The position numbers and the translations under genes were made by a program. The notes beneath the pieces are model-generated. The model had not been told where the DNA came from and searched no databases. It was given only the letters and a program-made list of their open reading frames with translations. 64,000 nt of DNA from Mesorhizobium qingshengii (GTDB lineage: Bacteria; Pseudomonadota; Alphaproteobacteria; Rhizobiales; Rhizobiaceae): positions 186,001 to 250,000 of the forward strand of contig NZ_FMXM01000004.1 in NCBI RefSeq assembly GCF_900103325.1, in the 5' to 3' direction. Below are positions 26,324-34,733 of the stretch, in pieces (the first letter of the stretch is position 1; the number at the start of each line of letters is the position of its first letter).

Positions 26324-27049
26324 ATGGCGAAAAAAACTTCCGATCCCAAGGCTGGCGCCAACCCTGCCGGTGCAAAGGCAAAGCCGCTGCCAAAGGTCTC
26401 GGTGGATGGCAAGACCATCCGAACACCGCTGACGCAGAACCCGCACGCCATCCGCGACACCCGCGAGAAAGTGCTTGAGGTGGCGATTGGCCGCGAGGTG
26501 CGGGCGTTCCGCAAGAAGCTCGGCATCACCGTCGCCGACCTTGCGGTCGCGACCGACATTTCGCTGGGCATGCTGTCGAAGATCGAGAACGGCATCACCT
26601 CGCCGTCGCTGACCACCTTGCAGGCGCTGTCGCGGGCGCTCGGCGTTCCGGTCACCGCCTTCTTCCGCCGCTTCGAGGAGGAACGGAGCGCCGTCTTCGT
26701 CAAGGCCGGCGAAGGTCTCGATGTCGAGCGTCGCGGCACGCGTGCCGGCCACCAGTACAATCTGCTCGGCCATATCGGTTCGAACACCAGTGGCGTCGTC
26801 GTCGAGCCCTATCTGATCACGCTGACCGAGGATTCCGATGTGTTTCCGACCTTCCAGCACGAGGGCATGGAGTTCCTCTACATGCTGGAGGGCGAGGTCG
26901 TTTACCGGCATGGCAGCAACCTCTACCCGATGAAGCCCGGCGACAGCCTGTTCTTCGACGCCGATGCGCCGCATGGGCCCGAACAACTGACACGACTGCC
27001 GATGCGCTATCTCTCGATCATCTGCTATCCTCAGAACAGCGCGGGCTGA
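26324..27049 (+). CDS. XRE-family regulator with C-terminal cupin sensor domain
   Basis: A 241-aa regulator. A Lys/Ala/Pro-rich leader of about 55 residues precedes the helix-turn-helix (roughly 65-120, with 'LAVATDISLGMLSKIENG' and 'TSPSLTTLQALSRALGVPVT'). The C-terminal cupin has the motif 'FQHEGMEFLYMLEGEVVYRHG' and the second half 'MKPGDSLFFDADAPHGPEQL'. Cupin-XRE proteins usually sense a small catabolite. Located between tmm and the dmm operon, it is the best candidate for the regulator of the methylamine genes, and palindromes with TTTCAC half-sites occur in its own and the neighbouring promoters. Ligand and sign of control are unknown. Confidence 0.9.
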   Translation: MAKKTSDPKAGANPAGAKAKPLPKVSVDGKTIRTPLTQNPHAIRDTREKVLEVAIGREVRAFRKKLGITVADLAVATDISLGMLSKIENGITSPSLTTLQALSRALGVPVTAFFRRFEEERSAVFVKAGEGLDVERRGTRAGHQYNLLGHIGSNTSGVVVEPYLITLTEDSDVFPTFQHEGMEFLYMLEGEVVYRHGSNLYPMKPGDSLFFDADAPHGPEQLTRLPMRYLSIICYPQNSAG

Positions 27050-27323
27050 GTTGCCAATCTCCCCCTCGTGGGAAGGGCAATCGCATAGGAGGCCGGGGCT
27101 TTCGCTCTACGATTTGCCCCCACCCCTAACCCCTCCCCACAAGGGGCTGGGCGATCGCATATGGATTCTTACGAAGATAGACTCCCACCCTAACCCTCCC
27201 CACAAGGGGGAGGGAATGCTGCCGCGCGCTGTTACTCGGCGTCAAAACGTTGGCAATCTGTCGATGTCAGCGCCAACGGAAGTCTCCCCCCTTGTGGACC
27301 CACGAGGGGGGAGATCGGCAGCT
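27050..27323. repeat. Rhizobial intergenic repeat cluster between convergent genes
   Basis: Several units of a C-rich repeat occur: CTCCCCCTCGTGGGAAGGG (27058 on), CCCCTCCCCACAAGGGGCTGG (27130 region), CCCTCCCCACAAGGGGGAGGG (27194 region), and an inverted unit whose 14-nt arms (27284-27297 and 27300-27313) form a near-perfect hairpin. GCGATCGCAT/GCAATCGCAT sequences accompany two units. Such CTCCCC-ACAAGGGG elements are common between rhizobial genes. No coding region is supported here; the hairpins may serve as bidirectional terminators for xre and the dmm operon. Confidence 0.75.
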
Positions 27324-28364
27324 TCAATCCGGTCCAAACCCCGGGCTGGTCGGGCTGCCATCATCCAGCTTCGACAGCCACTCGACCAGTGTCGGGCGGT
27401 AGCGCGTCAGGCCCTTGTAGTTGGCGAGTTCGTCCGGCAGGTCGCGGATGACGCGATGCAGGCGCCTTGCCCATTTCGGCTGCGTCACCAGTTCATCCAT
27501 CTTGATCAGGTAGCAGCGGATCGGGAAGACGATGCCATTTGAGCGCGGCAGCCGCCAGAAACTCTGCAGCTCGACGCGCAGATGCACCTTGTCGCCGACG
27601 TTCTCGGGCGTGACCGTGGTGCGGTCCGGACCCCATTTGTGGTAATTCTCGGGGCTGGTGTCGAGGCGTGGATTGATGGTCATCGTCCAGTTCAGGCGCC
27701 GCGCCGGCTTGCCTTGCTGGATGTTGGTGAGGAACTTCAGCGCCCTGACGAAAATCCCCTTCTCATGTGCCAGCGGCACCGGGGCGTGCCATTCGAAGAA
27801 GTTCATGCCGATGTCGAAATCGAGCGACCAGTCGGCTTGCGTGGTGACCATGCCGGCATCCATCCACAGATTGCCGTCGCGCTGGTCGAGGATGCAGAAA
27901 TCGCCCTGGCTCTGCCGGGTGATGTATTCCATCGGCCCGTAAGGCAGCGTCGAGGTGTCGCCGAAGGTGAAGGTGTCGTCGATGCCGAGCGGCCGGTTGA
28001 TCCAGCGCCAGCGGTCGCCGTCGCGGGACAGCGTGAAATGCTCGGGATAGCCCAGCGCCTGCTGTTCCATCAAAAGCTCGAGCAGGTCCCAGCCGGCGAG
28101 CGTCATGTGCGGCAGCGACTGGCAGCGCAGCGGATCTTCGGCAAGCACCAAAGCACGGTCCTGCATCTCGGCGACATAGTGCTCGTCGACGTCGATCAGG
28201 TTTTCCAGCACGCTGCCCTTCGGTCCGACGACATGCGGCTCGATGTTGACCGCATACATGTACGCGTCTTCGTGGAAGGGGAAAGGAAACCGCCTGATAT
28301 GCTCCGGGCTGTTCTTGAAGGTGAAGTCGTCGCGGAACGTTTCCTTGCGAAAGGTGATGCCCAT
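27324..28364 (-). CDS. dmmC: Heme-dependent oxidative N-demethylase (DUF3445), dimethylamine monooxygenase catalytic subunit
   Basis: A 346-aa soluble DUF3445 protein. This family contains the heme-binding subunit of dimethylamine monooxygenase, which removes a methyl group from dimethylamine to give methylamine and formaldehyde. Recognisable segments include 'FPFHEDAYMYAVNIEP', 'QSLPHMTLAGWDLLELLMEQ' and 'LQSFWRLPRSNGIVFPIRCY'. It is the last gene of a four-gene minus-strand operon, 9 bp after the reductase gene, with a GAGGAAA ribosome site. The subunit letter is assigned from the operon order known as dmmDABC; other papers call this family HODM. Confidence is higher for the function than for the letter. 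Confidence 0.8.
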   Translation of the reverse strand: MGITFRKETFRDDFTFKNSPEHIRRFPFPFHEDAYMYAVNIEPHVVGPKGSVLENLIDVDEHYVAEMQDRALVLAEDPLRCQSLPHMTLAGWDLLELLMEQQALGYPEHFTLSRDGDRWRWINRPLGIDDTFTFGDTSTLPYGPMEYITRQSQGDFCILDQRDGNLWMDAGMVTTQADWSLDFDIGMNFFEWHAPVPLAHEKGIFVRALKFLTNIQQGKPARRLNWTMTINPRLDTSPENYHKWGPDRTTVTPENVGDKVHLRVELQSFWRLPRSNGIVFPIRCYLIKMDELVTQPKWARRLHRVIRDLPDELANYKGLTRYRPTLVEWLSKLDDGSPTSPGFGPD

Positions 28365-28373
28365 GATTTCCTC

Positions 28374-29339
28374 CTACCGCTCCAGCACCAGCGACCGGCC
28401 CTCGAAGCGCGACACGCACGGCATGATCTTGCAGCCGGAGCGGTGGTCTTCCTCGCTCAGCCAGTGGTCGTTGTGGATGAACTTGCCGTCATAGGAGACG
28501 ACATTGGTTTCGCACTGGCCGCAGACGCCGCCACGGCAGAGATAGGGCGGATCGACGCCGGCCGCCTCGATAGCTTCCAGGAGGCTCTGTTGCTCATCGA
28601 CCCTGATCGTCTTGCCGCTGACCGCCAGCGTCACGTCGAACGGCAGTCCAGGCTGCGGTGCCGCGAAATGCTCGAAATGCACGGTCTCCGACGGCCAGCC
28701 CAGCGCGGCGGCGCGGTCGCGCACCCAGCCGATCATGCCTGAGGGGCCGCAAACATAGAGATGCGTGCCGAGCGGTTGTGTCGACAGCAGCCGGTCGAGC
28801 TCGATGCGCTCGTCGCGGTCGTCATGGTAGAGCCTGATGCGCCGGTCGTAGCGCTCCCGCAGCACATCGGCATAGGTGCCGAGCGAAGCAGTGCGGCAAG
28901 TGTAGTGCAGTTCGAAATTGCCGCCTTCCGCCGCCAGCTGCGCGGTCTGCGCCATGAACGGCGTGATACCGATGCCGCCCGCCAGCATCAGGTGCTTCCT
29001 GGCGCGCAGGTCGAGCGAGAACAGGTTGACAGGATAGCTGATCACCATCTCCAGGCCGGGCCTGACGCTCCTGTGCATGAACAGCGAACCGCCGCGGCCG
29101 ACATCGTCGCGCCGCACCGAGATCGTGTATTCGCGCGTGTCGAGCGGCGAGCCCATCAGCGAATAGGGATTGAGCCGGGTGCGCTCGCCATCGCGCATCT
29201 CGACCACGACATGGGCCCCGCCGGAAAAAGTCGGCAAGAGCTGCCCGTCGCGCCGGCGGAAGTGGAAGCGGGTGACCAGTTCGTTGACCGGGACGACATC
29301 GCTGACGATGACATCGAGCTTGGTGGTGCCGGTGCTCAT
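28374..29339 (-). CDS. dmmB: Ferredoxin-type flavin reductase of dimethylamine monooxygenase
   Basis: A 321-aa electron-transfer protein of the phthalate-dioxygenase-reductase type. From the N-terminus it has a flavin-binding barrel with RLNPYSLMGSP, an NAD domain with 'AGGIGITPFMAQ' and 'YVCGPSGMIGWV', and a C-terminal 2Fe-2S domain with the Cys pattern 'CRGGVCGQC' plus a distal Cys. It passes NAD(P)H electrons to the heme subunit. A longer frame opens at 29516; the ATG at 29339 is chosen because it overlaps the upstream stop (ATGA). Confidence 0.85.
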   Translation of the reverse strand: MSTGTTKLDVIVSDVVPVNELVTRFHFRRRDGQLLPTFSGGAHVVVEMRDGERTRLNPYSLMGSPLDTREYTISVRRDDVGRGGSLFMHRSVRPGLEMVISYPVNLFSLDLRARKHLMLAGGIGITPFMAQTAQLAAEGGNFELHYTCRTASLGTYADVLRERYDRRIRLYHDDRDERIELDRLLSTQPLGTHLYVCGPSGMIGWVRDRAAALGWPSETVHFEHFAAPQPGLPFDVTLAVSGKTIRVDEQQSLLEAIEAAGVDPPYLCRGGVCGQCETNVVSYDGKFIHNDHWLSEEDHRSGCKIMPCVSRFEGRSLVLER

Positions 29340-29932
29340 CGGAAGATCTCCTCCATCGGAGGGATTTCGCTGCGATCCTCGGCGTTGATGCACACACCCT
29401 GGAAGGCGGCGATGCGCCGGGAATAGTGATCGCGCACCAGAAGCAGCAGGCCGCAATGCGCGCAGGTCGCCGGCTGCGTCGTCACATTCTCGGTGATGCC
29501 CTTGCAGTGGACGCACTGCATGCGCCGCGCCAGCGAGCCGCGATGCTCGGTCTGGATCGAGGTGTGGTCGATGCCGGCTTCGAGTGCCACCTGCATGGCC
29601 TGGCCGATCAGGCCTTCGGTGCCGGCAAGGTAGAGACGCAAGCCCATATGCGCGTTGGCCAGCGTTTGCTTCAACCGGGGCAACAGGCTGGCGAAGGACG
29701 GCGCCTGATGAAACTGCGCCGGCTTCAGCGCTTCGAGGGCGGCGACGTGCTTGCCGTCGGGCCCTGGAATGAAGTCGATTTCGGCACCGTCGAAAAACCC
29801 GGCTGGGGCTCTCCCGGCCATGTCCGATATAGCGAGCGCACCCTCGGCATCGGCGATGAAAAGATGGTGCTTGCCGGGTTGCGGAGACAAGGTTCCGTAA
29901 ACGGGCCGGCTGATGATGCTTTTGGCTGCCAT
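29336..29932 (-). CDS. dmmA: Dimethylamine monooxygenase small subunit with C-terminal Cys4 motif
   Basis: A 198-aa protein. The first 135 residues contain a Rossmann-like stretch 'LRLYLAGTEGLIGQAMQVAL', resembling the NAD half of a reductase. The C-terminal part has CVHC and CAHC pairs about 15 residues apart, a zinc-ribbon or rubredoxin-like metal site, then 'LLVRDHYSRRIAAFQGVC'. This matches the small subunit associated with dimethylamine monooxygenase operons. It overlaps the reductase gene by 4 bp. A role in docking or electron transfer between reductase and heme subunit is inferred. Confidence 0.7.
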   Translation of the reverse strand: MAAKSIISRPVYGTLSPQPGKHHLFIADAEGALAISDMAGRAPAGFFDGAEIDFIPGPDGKHVAALEALKPAQFHQAPSFASLLPRLKQTLANAHMGLRLYLAGTEGLIGQAMQVALEAGIDHTSIQTEHRGSLARRMQCVHCKGITENVTTQPATCAHCGLLLLVRDHYSRRIAAFQGVCINAEDRSEIPPMEEIFR

Positions 29933-29973
29933 TTAAGTCTTCGTGCCTCGAACCCCTCGCTGTCGACTATGCC

Positions 29974-31107
29974 TCAACCTTTCGCCGTGCGCTTGGTCTT
30001 CTTGGGATCATCGAAGGGAAGCGGCTGCGCTGTCGCCTTGATGGCGCCGCTCCTGTTGCGGATTTCCAGCTTGGTGTCCTTGACCGCGCAATCGACGTCG
30101 AGGCGGGCGATGCCCATCGATTTCTTGATCAGCGGCGAATACATGGCGCAAGTCACCACGCCGACTTGTCTGCCGTCGCGATAGACGGGCGCGCCCTCGT
30201 CGGCCGGCTCCTTGCCGTCGAGCAGGACGCCATAGATCTTGAAGCGCTCCTTGCCTTTCAGGCGATAGTGCTCCTCGGCGCCACGGAAGCCGGTCTTGCC
30301 GGGGCTGACGGTGAAGTCGAGGCCGAGTTCCCACAGCGTGTCGCCGGGGCCTTCATTCTCGAACGGGTATTTTTGGGAATTGTCGTAGGGGTAGAACAAG
30401 AGGTAGCTTTCGACGCGCAGCATATCGAGCGTGGTGAAGCGGCACGGAATGATGCCGGCGCTCTTGCCCTCGTCGAGGATCCTGTCCCAGATGGTACCGG
30501 CATCCTGGCCACGGCAGAAGATCTCGTAGCCGCGCTCGCCGGTGTAGCCGGTGCGCGAGATCATCACGGGCAAGCCGAACAACTGCGTCTGCATGTGGTG
30601 GAAATAATTGAGATCGCGAATGCCTGGCACATGCTTGGCGAGATAGTCGACTGATGTCGGCCCCTGCAGCGACAGGTCATGCAGATTGTCGTCGAAGCGC
30701 AGCGAGACGTCACGCCCGACGGACGCCCTCTGCAATTCCTCATGGCCGGTGCCCGAACCATGCACGACCATCCAGGCGTTCGGGCCGGTGCGGTAGAGGA
30801 TGCAGTCGTCGGTGAATTTCCCCGCCTCGTTCAGCATGCAGGCATAGGCCGACTTGCCCGGGTATATCTTTTCCACGTCGCGCGTGGTGGCGAGGTCGAT
30901 GAGATGCGAGGCGTGCGGCCCGGTGATGTGGACCTTCTTGAGACCCGACACATCCATCAGCCCGGCCTTGGTGCGGATGGCGATGTACTCCTCGTCGGCA
31001 TCCTTGTCATAGGTCCAGGCGGTTCCCATGCCGCTCCAGTCTTCGAGCTTCGAACCAAGCGCGCGATGGCGATCCGCCAGGGTCGAGAATCTCCAGGATG
31101 CCGTCAT
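29974..31107 (-). CDS. dmmD: Folate-dependent aminomethyltransferase (GcvT family) of the dmm operon
   Basis: A 377-aa GcvT/DmdA-fold protein. Typical segments are 'AGLMDVSGLKKVHITGPHAS', 'LQGPTSVDYLAK', 'VMISRTGYTGERGYEIFC' and the acidic folate-site region 'MLRVESYLLFYPYDNSQKYP'. It heads the minus-strand dmm operon. The likely role is to trap formaldehyde released from dimethylamine as methylene-tetrahydrofolate. Its own demethylase activity on another N- or S-methyl compound cannot be excluded, since DMSP demethylase has the same fold. The letter D follows the dmmDABC operon order and is tentative. Confidence 0.72.
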   Translation of the reverse strand: MTASWRFSTLADRHRALGSKLEDWSGMGTAWTYDKDADEEYIAIRTKAGLMDVSGLKKVHITGPHASHLIDLATTRDVEKIYPGKSAYACMLNEAGKFTDDCILYRTGPNAWMVVHGSGTGHEELQRASVGRDVSLRFDDNLHDLSLQGPTSVDYLAKHVPGIRDLNYFHHMQTQLFGLPVMISRTGYTGERGYEIFCRGQDAGTIWDRILDEGKSAGIIPCRFTTLDMLRVESYLLFYPYDNSQKYPFENEGPGDTLWELGLDFTVSPGKTGFRGAEEHYRLKGKERFKIYGVLLDGKEPADEGAPVYRDGRQVGVVTCAMYSPLIKKSMGIARLDVDCAVKDTKLEIRNRSGAIKATAQPLPFDDPKKTKRTAKG

Positions 31108-31392
31108 CCGCTAGTCCTCCGTCCAAAAATCCTGCTGTTCCCTGCTCCTTTGCACACGGGCCGGAGCTTTGATCGAATATTGATCGTAAACGCAGGAGGC
31201 CCGCAATCCCCTGCAAGCAAATAATTTCATTGTCAGGCAAAATCGACCGCCGAACCAAACGGTTAACTCAGTGTAAATTCGCCTTGACAATTGGCGAATT
31301 CGGTCTGAATCTATGAAAAAAATTTCACTCTCTTGAAAGAGGGCGGCGGACGGTGAATTCGGAACCGGACGTCGGCAAAAAGGGGAAAACCG
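31108..31392. promoter_or_regulatory. Divergent promoter region of the dmm operon and the small-membrane-protein/permease operon
   Basis: No gene is supported in these 285 bp. Visible elements are AATAATTTCATTGTCAGGC (31220-31238); an 8-bp inverted repeat AATTCGCC/GGCGAATT (31276-31300) whose 9-bp centre contains a TTGACA -35 box (31284-31289); and the palindrome TTTCA-N6-TGAAA (31323-31338), placed around the expected transcription start of the plus-strand genes. Two operators near one promoter suggest two inputs. Confidence 0.6.
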
Positions 31393-31680
31393 ATGTCAGA
31401 CCTGCAGCAGCGCATCGAGGCGCTGTACCGTTCCGACCTGCGCGGATCCGCGCTGCTGATCATCTGCCTGTGGGCGACGATCCTCTTCGTCCTGCTGATG
31501 ACCTGGCCATACATACCGGACGCCGGGATCAAGCTCGTGGTGGCGATCGCCGCCGCCGCCGTGCTGATCTTCAACACGGCGGCCATCCTGGCGATGGTCA
31601 GGCACTACAAGGAAGACAAGGACTTCATCTACGGGCTCGATATCAAGAACGCCGACGCCTTCCGCAACCGCAAGTCCTGA
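31393..31680 (+). CDS. Small membrane protein, two helices, first of the permease operon
   Basis: A 95-aa protein with two predicted transmembrane helices (about residues 19-42 and 46-70) and a charged C-terminal tail ('YKEDKDFIYGLDIKNADAF'). The AAGGGGA ribosome site is well placed. It is followed after 12 bp by another small membrane protein, then a third of 53 aa, then an APC permease. I do not recognise a family. The conserved operon position suggests an accessory subunit of the permease or of a membrane-attached amine oxidation complex. Confidence 0.75.
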   Translation: MSDLQQRIEALYRSDLRGSALLIICLWATILFVLLMTWPYIPDAGIKLVVAIAAAAVLIFNTAAILAMVRHYKEDKDFIYGLDIKNADAFRNRKS

Positions 31681-31692
31681 GGGGTAGAAAGC

Positions 31693-32070
31693 ATGTCCCG
31701 CTACACGCCGCCGGAGCAGAGCAAGACCGGGCAGATCTTCGATATTGTTGTCGTGGTCGTCGCCATATTCGTGGCGCTGTGGCTGCCGCTGAAGCTGGGC
31801 CTGGCAGGGGCGGCAAAGTCCATCGATGCGCTCGACGCCAAGACCTGGGAAGCGCTTGGCCAGAATCCGACCATGGCTTCGATCTGGGAAAAGCTCGGCT
31901 ACACGCCCGAGACCGCGCACGACATCATCCAGAACCGTTTCCATTATGTGATCGACTGGCCGACGCTGATCATCATGGCGGCGGTGCTGATCGGCTATTT
32001 CGTGTTCCTGTTTCGCGCATCCGACCGCGAATATCGCGACGTCATCAACGAAAAGTTCGACGATAAGTAA
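31693..32070 (+). CDS. Small membrane protein, second of the permease operon
   Basis: A 125-aa protein. One helix lies near the N-terminus (about residues 14-38, 'IFDIVVVVVAIFVALWLPLK') and one near the C-terminus (about 89-108, 'WPTLIIMAAVLIGYFVFLFR'), with a 50-residue loop between and an acidic-basic tail ending 'INEKFDDK'. The ribosome site is GGGG just after the upstream stop. Function is unknown; its place between two other miniature membrane proteins and an APC transporter implies a joint membrane assembly. Confidence 0.75.
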   Translation: MSRYTPPEQSKTGQIFDIVVVVVAIFVALWLPLKLGLAGAAKSIDALDAKTWEALGQNPTMASIWEKLGYTPETAHDIIQNRFHYVIDWPTLIIMAAVLIGYFVFLFRASDREYRDVINEKFDDK

Positions 32071-32086
32071 ATCCGGGGGACGCATC

Positions 32087-32248
32087 ATGTGGGTGGCACT
32101 CTCTTACGCATGCTGGGGCATATCGATCGTGCTCGCGCTGTGGATGCTCTACGACTGGTTCAAGGTGGATACCACCTACACCGAGGATGTCCTGACTTCC
32201 TCACGCGAAGGCGAGCTTGAAGCCGTTTCCGAAAAACACCGGATCTGA
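32087..32248 (+). CDS. 53-aa single-helix membrane protein, third of the permease operon
   Basis: A short reading frame of 54 codons with ATG at 32087 and TGA at 32246-32248. The ribosome site GGGGGA (32075-32080) lies 6 nt upstream. The peptide has one helix (about residues 3-22, 'VALSYACWGISIVLALWMLY') and a polar tail with 'DTTYTEDVLTSSREGELEA'. It sits 16 bp after the previous gene and 14 bp before the permease, with operon-like spacing on both sides, which argues that it is a real gene. Topology resembles small transporter-accessory proteins. No family is recognised. Confidence 0.7.
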   Translation: MWVALSYACWGISIVLALWMLYDWFKVDTTYTEDVLTSSREGELEAVSEKHRI

Positions 32249-32262
32249 GTGGGGATTGAACA

Positions 32263-33657
32263 ATGACGATCACGCTTGAACCGACAATCCACGGAGACAG
32301 GGTTTCACTGCTGCGCGTGCTTGGCCCAGCCCATGTCTGGGCGCTCGGCGTCGGCATCGTCCTGGTCGGCGAGTTCACCGGCTGGAATTTTGCCGCCGAC
32401 AAGGGCGGCGCGCTGGCGGCGCTGATCGTCTGCTGGATCGTCGGGCTGCTCTATACCTCGGTCGCCATGATCGATTCCGAGGTGACATCGACTGTCGCCG
32501 CCGCCGGCGGCCAATACGCGCAGGCCAAGCACATTGTCGGACCGCTGATGGCTTTCAACGTCGCGCTGTTCCTGGTCTTCGCATACACCATGCTCGAAGT
32601 GTCCGATGCCATCCTGCTCGGCGACACCATTGTCGCCAAGGCCGGCGTCGAAGGGCTCACTCACAATTCCTTCATCGCCGCCACCATCGTGGTGCTGGCG
32701 TGGCTCAACTATCGCGGCGTTCTGATGACGCTCAACGTCAACTTCGTCATCACCGCGATCGCCTATATCTCGATCGTCATCCTGTTCTTCTCGGTCAGCC
32801 CGTGGACGCAGGGCGCGGTGCTGAAGCTCAATGAACTGGTCACTCCGGGCAACGCCCTGCCCTATGGCTGGATCGGCGTCATCGCCGCCTTCCAGTTCGG
32901 CATCTGGTATTATCTCGGCATCGAAGGCACCACGCAGGCGGCCGAGGAAGTGCGCTCGCCAGCGCGCTCCCTGCCTTACGGCACCATGGCCGGCATGATC
33001 ACGCTTTTGATCGCCGCCGCCATGACCTGGTATGTCTGCGCCTCGCTGATGCCATGGGAATATCTCGGCATCACCTACTATCCGCTGTGGGACGCGGGCA
33101 AGCTGACCGGCAGCCCGCTGCTCGAGAACCTCTTGTTCGTCGCCACGCTGCTGGCAGCACTTGCATCGGCCAATGGGTGCATCAACGACGCGGCGCGGGC
33201 CTGGTTCTCGCTCGGCCGCGACCGCTATCTGCCGAGCTGGTTCTCGGCGGTGCACCCGAAATATCGCACGCCCTATCGGTCGATCCTGTTCCTTCTGCCG
33301 ATCGCGCTTGCCTTCGCCTTCATCGCCGACCTCAACCAGGCGATCACCTTCTCGATCCTGTCGGGCGTGCTGCAATATACGTTCATGAGCATCAACATCA
33401 TCATGTTCAGGAAGAAGTGGCCGCTCGGCTCGATCCGCCGCGGCTACACGCACCCCTTCCATCCGCTACCGGCGATCGTGCTGTTCTGCCTGTGCGTGGT
33501 GACCTTCTTCGCGATCTTCCTAGGCTTCGGTTCGCAGCTGATCGCCATGGTCGCCTTCTATTTCCTGATCTCGCTGTGGTTCCATTTCTACCGCTACAAA
33601 TTCGTGCGGCGCGGCGACCAGTTCACCATGCCGTGGCCGAAACCGCAGGGCTATTGA
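32263..33657 (+). CDS. APC-superfamily amine/amino-acid permease (ethanolamine-permease-like)
   Basis: A 464-aa secondary transporter with about 12 helices. The N-terminal 'LLRVLGPAHVWALGVGIVLVGEFTGWNF' resembles ethanolamine permeases. The first unwound-helix region is 'GEFTGWN' and helix 6-7 has 'GIEGTTQAAEEVRSPARSLP'. It is translated right after three miniature membrane proteins and lies inside the methylamine locus, between the dmm and mgs genes, so an amine such as methylamine or dimethylamine, or gamma-glutamylmethylamide, is a reasonable substrate guess. Amino acids are the alternative. Confidence 0.85.
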   Translation: MTITLEPTIHGDRVSLLRVLGPAHVWALGVGIVLVGEFTGWNFAADKGGALAALIVCWIVGLLYTSVAMIDSEVTSTVAAAGGQYAQAKHIVGPLMAFNVALFLVFAYTMLEVSDAILLGDTIVAKAGVEGLTHNSFIAATIVVLAWLNYRGVLMTLNVNFVITAIAYISIVILFFSVSPWTQGAVLKLNELVTPGNALPYGWIGVIAAFQFGIWYYLGIEGTTQAAEEVRSPARSLPYGTMAGMITLLIAAAMTWYVCASLMPWEYLGITYYPLWDAGKLTGSPLLENLLFVATLLAALASANGCINDAARAWFSLGRDRYLPSWFSAVHPKYRTPYRSILFLLPIALAFAFIADLNQAITFSILSGVLQYTFMSINIIMFRKKWPLGSIRRGYTHPFHPLPAIVLFCLCVVTFFAIFLGFGSQLIAMVAFYFLISLWFHFYRYKFVRRGDQFTMPWPKPQGY

Positions 33658-33702
33658 TGGGAGAAGGTCCGTCCAGATCCTGGGCGGGCCTGGCATGACG
33701 AA

Positions 33703-34392
33703 ATGTCCGAGGTGACGTCAGCACTGCTTGCCGGGGCAATTGCCCTGGCTCTCGCCCTTCACCTTGCCTGGCTGGTGCGCGCCAGCCGCAACAAGGCGTC
33801 AGTGGCGCTCGCTGTCGAGCAAGCCAACATCCGCACCGCCATTGCCGACGCAGCCGATGTCTCGGACGGCACCGCCGGTGTCATCACCTGGGAAGGATCA
33901 TGGAATGGCCGGCGCGTCCAGGTACGCACCATCGTCGACACGCTGGCGACGAGAAAACTTCCGGCGCGCTGGCTAAGCGTCTCGATCACCGAAAAGGTGG
34001 CGGTGCCAGCCACGTTCGACATGATGATGCGGCCGGGTTCGCCAACGACCTTCTCCAATTTCGATCATCTCGACCATACGCTGCCAAAGAGTTCGGCATT
34101 GCCGGCCGAGGCCGTGGTGCGGACGGATCGCAAAGGCGTTCGCTTCCCGCAGGAGATCATCGCCGATCACCTGGGGATCTTTTCCGAAGGGCGCGCCAAG
34201 GAACTGCTGATCACTCCGAACGGCGTGCGCATCGTCTGGCTGCTGGCGGAGGCCGAACGCGCGCGCTACGGCGTCTTCCGGCAAGCCCAATTTGGCGACG
34301 CCACGCTGGACCCGGTGCTGATCGAGAGACTGCTGGAATCAGCGTCGACGCTTCGCGACGCCATCAACAGAAACGAACGGCAAGCCGCATGA
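33703..34392 (+). CDS. Hypothetical membrane-anchored protein
   Basis: A 229-aa protein with one N-terminal helix (about residues 6-26) and a soluble remainder that reads as a folded beta-rich domain ('GVITWEGSWNGRRVQVRTIVDT', 'LGIFSEGRAKELLITPNGVRIVWLL'). The start is weakly supported; an ATG 9 bp upstream is out of frame with it. Its stop overlaps the next small membrane protein by 4 bp (ATGA). I recognise no family. The position between the APC permease and mgsA suggests a role in the same process. Confidence 0.65.
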   Translation: MSEVTSALLAGAIALALALHLAWLVRASRNKASVALAVEQANIRTAIADAADVSDGTAGVITWEGSWNGRRVQVRTIVDTLATRKLPARWLSVSITEKVAVPATFDMMMRPGSPTTFSNFDHLDHTLPKSSALPAEAVVRTDRKGVRFPQEIIADHLGIFSEGRAKELLITPNGVRIVWLLAEAERARYGVFRQAQFGDATLDPVLIERLLESASTLRDAINRNERQAA

Positions 34393-34718
34393 CCAATTCA
34401 GCCGCCGCACCCGCGCCCCCAAACCCCTATCTGGTACTCGGCGCGGCAATCGTCCTGCCGGCTAGCGGACACGTCATTCTCGGGGTGCCGGTGCGAGGCT
34501 TGCAGTTTCTTTTCTTCATGGTGATCCTGGCATGGGTGACGGCCAAGATCGCCCCGCCGGATGCCAGCTTCGTCGGCCGCCATGCGGGTGGCTTCCTGAT
34601 CTATGCGCTGTCGGTCCTCGATGCCTACAAGTTGGCCCGCATCCGCCATGCCCAATGGGTTCACAATGCCCGCGAGGGTAGCGATAGTGGGCATGGCGGC
34701 ATTGCGCCGCATACGTAA
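34389..34718 (+). CDS. Hypothetical small membrane protein
   Basis: A 109-aa protein with two or three hydrophobic segments (about residues 14-45 and 65-80), including 'YLVLGAAIVLPASGHVILGV'. That pattern is common in small integral membrane proteins whose glycine- and proline-rich turns precede helix pairs. It overlaps the upstream hypothetical gene by 4 bp and is followed by a short AT-rich promoter region before mgsA. Function is unknown. Confidence 0.65.
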   Translation: MTNSAAAPAPPNPYLVLGAAIVLPASGHVILGVPVRGLQFLFFMVILAWVTAKIAPPDASFVGRHAGGFLIYALSVLDAYKLARIRHAQWVHNAREGSDSGHGGIAPHT

Positions 34719-34733
34719 CTAGAGGAATATTTT

